14,371 bases of DNA from positions 1 through 14,371 of the forward strand of contig FR894531.1 in assembly GCA_000436115.1 (NCBI GenBank), given 5' to 3'. Each line of letters starts with the position of its first letter. Within the stretch, counting starts at the first letter, position 1. This stretch comes from Firmicutes bacterium CAG:534 (lineage in GTDB: Bacteria; Bacillota; Clostridia; Lachnospirales; Lachnospiraceae). The notes beneath the pieces are model-generated. The model was not told where the DNA came from. It made no database searches and was given only the letters and a program-made list of their open reading frames with translations. Of this stretch, positions 12,707 through 14,371 are shown one piece after another. The position numbers and the translations under genes are program-made.

Positions 12707-14338
12707 ATGGGGATTTATGTAAACCAACTTGGGTATCTTCCAAACACCCGCAAAATTGCAGCAGCTACATTTCCCTGCAATTTCAAAATAATGGATACTG
12801 TAAAGAAACAGATTGTTTTTGAAGGCACTGCCCTTGATAAGGGAATGGATGAAAGCTCCGGGGATCATATGTACGAATTGGATTTTTCCGCTCTGAACAC
12901 TCCCGGCAGCTACCGTATTGAGGCAGAAAACGGTACCTGCTCTCATCCCTTCCGCATTGCAGCGGATGTTTACGGTTCCCTGAAATCAGCGCTTATCAAG
13001 GCGTTGTACTATCAAAGATGCGGCTGCGATCTGCCAGAGGAATACGCCGGAGTTTATACTCATGATGCCTGCCATATGGACGGAGCCATTTTTCTTCAGG
13101 ATTATCTGGATCAAAAAGAAAATCCCAAGACATACGATATGACAGGCGGCTGGCATGACGCCGGCGATTTTGGCCGTTATTCTTCTCCCGCCGCCGTTGC
13201 CCTTGCTCATCTTTTATATGCCTATGAGCTGTTTCCGGATGTATTGCAGATGAGCCTGAATATTCCCGAAAGCGATAATGAATTCCCGGATATTTTAAAT
13301 GAATGTCTGTATGAGCTGACCTGGCTCTTAAAAATGCAGGATTCCGATGGCGGCGTATATCATAAGCTGACCTCCTTTTCCCATGCGGATTTTGTCATGC
13401 CGGAAGAAGACAGGGCGCTGTTTCTGATCTACCCGGTTTCCTCTATGGCAACTGCTGACTTTACTGCAGTAATGGCACTTGCAGCCAGAGTTTTCACAAA
13501 TTACTATCCTGATTTTGCCAAAAAGGCTTTGGACAGTGCACGCAAGGCCTGGGCCTGGCTGGAAGCCCACCCCTATGTAGGCTTTCATAATCCGGAAGGC
13601 AGCAATACCGGAGAATATGATGATGACTGCGACCTGGACGAGCGTTTATGGGCAAGCGCCGAGCTTTTGCGCACAGACCGGGCCGTTTCCACCTATGCGG
13701 AGCGTTTCCTTGAATACTCAGGCGCTTCCCTTACAAAGACCGATTTTGGCTGGACAGACGTTTCCGGACTTGCTTCCCTGTGTGTCCTGACAGATCCCGA
13801 GCATCATGCCGGCCGCCTGGAGGAAAGCTACCGGAACACGGTTTTGGCAGAAGCAGACAGGCTTCTTGCCATCCAGGAAAAATCCGGTTATCGGCTTGCC
13901 ATGCTGCCAGAAGACTTTGTATGGGGCAGCAATATGGTTGTCTGCAACAGATCCATGCTTTTTATCCTGGCAGGCCTGATCTGTGAGGAGAAAAAGTCCC
14001 TTTATGCCGGAGCTGCTTTGGAGCAGCTTCACTATCTGCTTGGCCGGAATGCCCTGGATATAAGCTATGTTACCGGTTTTGGCGAACACGCCTTCCGAAA
14101 CCCTCATAACCGTCCTACCTTTGCAGACGGCATTGACCTTCCTATGCCGGGCTGGGTCAGCGGAGGACCTTATAAGGCTCCCTGTGATCCTGCAGCTATT
14201 GCTGCAATTCCCAAAGGAACACCTCCCATGAAGTGCTATGTAGATGATGTAGGAAGCTATTCCACCAACGAAATTACCATTTACTGGAATTCTCCCGCTG
14301 TTTTTATGACGGCATTTTTCAGTACGCTTTTTTCCTAA
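12707..14338 (+). CDS. glycoside hydrolase family 9 enzyme with N-terminal Ig-like domain, no signal peptide
   Basis: The protein is complete at 543 residues. AGGGAGG lies 6 bases before ATG. Residues 1-85 (IYVNQLGYLPNTRKIAA, then LDFSALNTPGSYRIE) form the CelD_N immunoglobulin-like domain that precedes many GH9 catalytic domains. The (alpha/alpha)6 catalytic domain starts near 90. GGWHDAGDFGRY gives Asp151 and Asp154, the base pair of acids. NPHNRP gives the substrate-binding His467 and Arg469. STNEITIYWNSP gives Glu522, the general acid. GH9 enzymes invert the anomeric carbon and cut beta-1,4-glucans; intracellular members can be cellodextrinases or exo-glucosaminidases. There is no signal peptide, lipobox, dockerin or binding module, so cytoplasmic action on imported oligosaccharides is inferred. 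No sugar transporter is adjacent within the window. It is divergent from the ECF sigma operon. Confidence 0.93.
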   Translation: MGIYVNQLGYLPNTRKIAAATFPCNFKIMDTVKKQIVFEGTALDKGMDESSGDHMYELDFSALNTPGSYRIEAENGTCSHPFRIAADVYGSLKSALIKALYYQRCGCDLPEEYAGVYTHDACHMDGAIFLQDYLDQKENPKTYDMTGGWHDAGDFGRYSSPAAVALAHLLYAYELFPDVLQMSLNIPESDNEFPDILNECLYELTWLLKMQDSDGGVYHKLTSFSHADFVMPEEDRALFLIYPVSSMATADFTAVMALAARVFTNYYPDFAKKALDSARKAWAWLEAHPYVGFHNPEGSNTGEYDDDCDLDERLWASAELLRTDRAVSTYAERFLEYSGASLTKTDFGWTDVSGLASLCVLTDPEHHAGRLEESYRNTVLAEADRLLAIQEKSGYRLAMLPEDFVWGSNMVVCNRSMLFILAGLICEEKKSLYAGAALEQLHYLLGRNALDISYVTGFGEHAFRNPHNRPTFADGIDLPMPGWVSGGPYKAPCDPAAIAAIPKGTPPMKCYVDDVGSYSTNEITIYWNSPAVFMTAFFSTLFS

Positions 14339-14371
14339 AAAGCTTACGAAGGAAACACAGACAACAAAATG

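Noticed and set aside
14350..14371. Possible start of a further gene at the right edge (GAAGGA, then ATG at 14369)
   Set aside because: The spacing of about 15 bases is long and no codons after the ATG are visible, so it cannot be supported.

Overview
The window looks like a chromosomal segment of an anaerobic Firmicute of class Clostridia, most likely Lachnospiraceae-like. This rests on moderate G+C, strong AGGAGG-type ribosome binding sites, and gene families and lengths typical of that group; no rRNA or other taxonomic marker is present. It carries eleven protein genes. No tRNA, rRNA, CRISPR array, insertion sequence or phage gene was seen, and no intergenic gap exceeds about 190 bases.

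Layout, left to right. (1) Minus strand 1-1453: an m5U rRNA methyltransferase of the RlmD/RlmCD family, cut by the left edge. (2) Minus 1537-1875: a small one-TM protein with a periodic Phe/acid tail, closed by a perfect intrinsic terminator. (3) Minus 7553 down to 2002: a four-gene run of an SPFH (flotillin/stomatin superfamily) protein with three zinc ribbons, a tail-anchored zinc-ribbon protein, an N-anchored Tim44-like zinc-ribbon protein, and the PcrA/UvrD helicase. The first three resemble Bacillus subtilis YdjI, YdjG and YdjH, but no pspA-like gene is present here. A clear sigma-A promoter precedes the SPFH gene. (4) Minus 9288-7633: a secreted TIM-barrel, glycosidase-like protein (DUF5722-like), divergent from (5) plus 9445-10473: an NMT1/SsuA-type substrate-binding lipoprotein with no permease or ATPase beside it. 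(6) A bidirectional terminator separates this from (7) minus 12516 down to 10595: a tightly overlapping operon of an ECF sigma factor, a membrane-anchored putative anti-sigma factor, a TM2-like multipass protein and a LiaI/LiaF-TM-like protein. (8) Plus 12707-14338: a family 9 glycoside hydrolase without signal peptide, so probably cytoplasmic, divergent from the sigma operon.

Functionally the window mixes housekeeping genes (rRNA methylation, DNA repair helicase), two modules plausibly concerned with the cell envelope (the YdjGHI-like set and the ECF sigma/LiaF-TM-like operon), and carbohydrate or uptake genes (GH9, DUF5722-like protein, lipoprotein). The most interesting regulatory feature is the 190-base region 12517-12706. 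There the GH9 and sigma-operon promoters face away from each other with their -35 hexamers on the same seven bases. The sigma transcript would carry a leader of about 95 bases with an A/T-rich hairpin and a perfect GAAACGTTTC palindrome.
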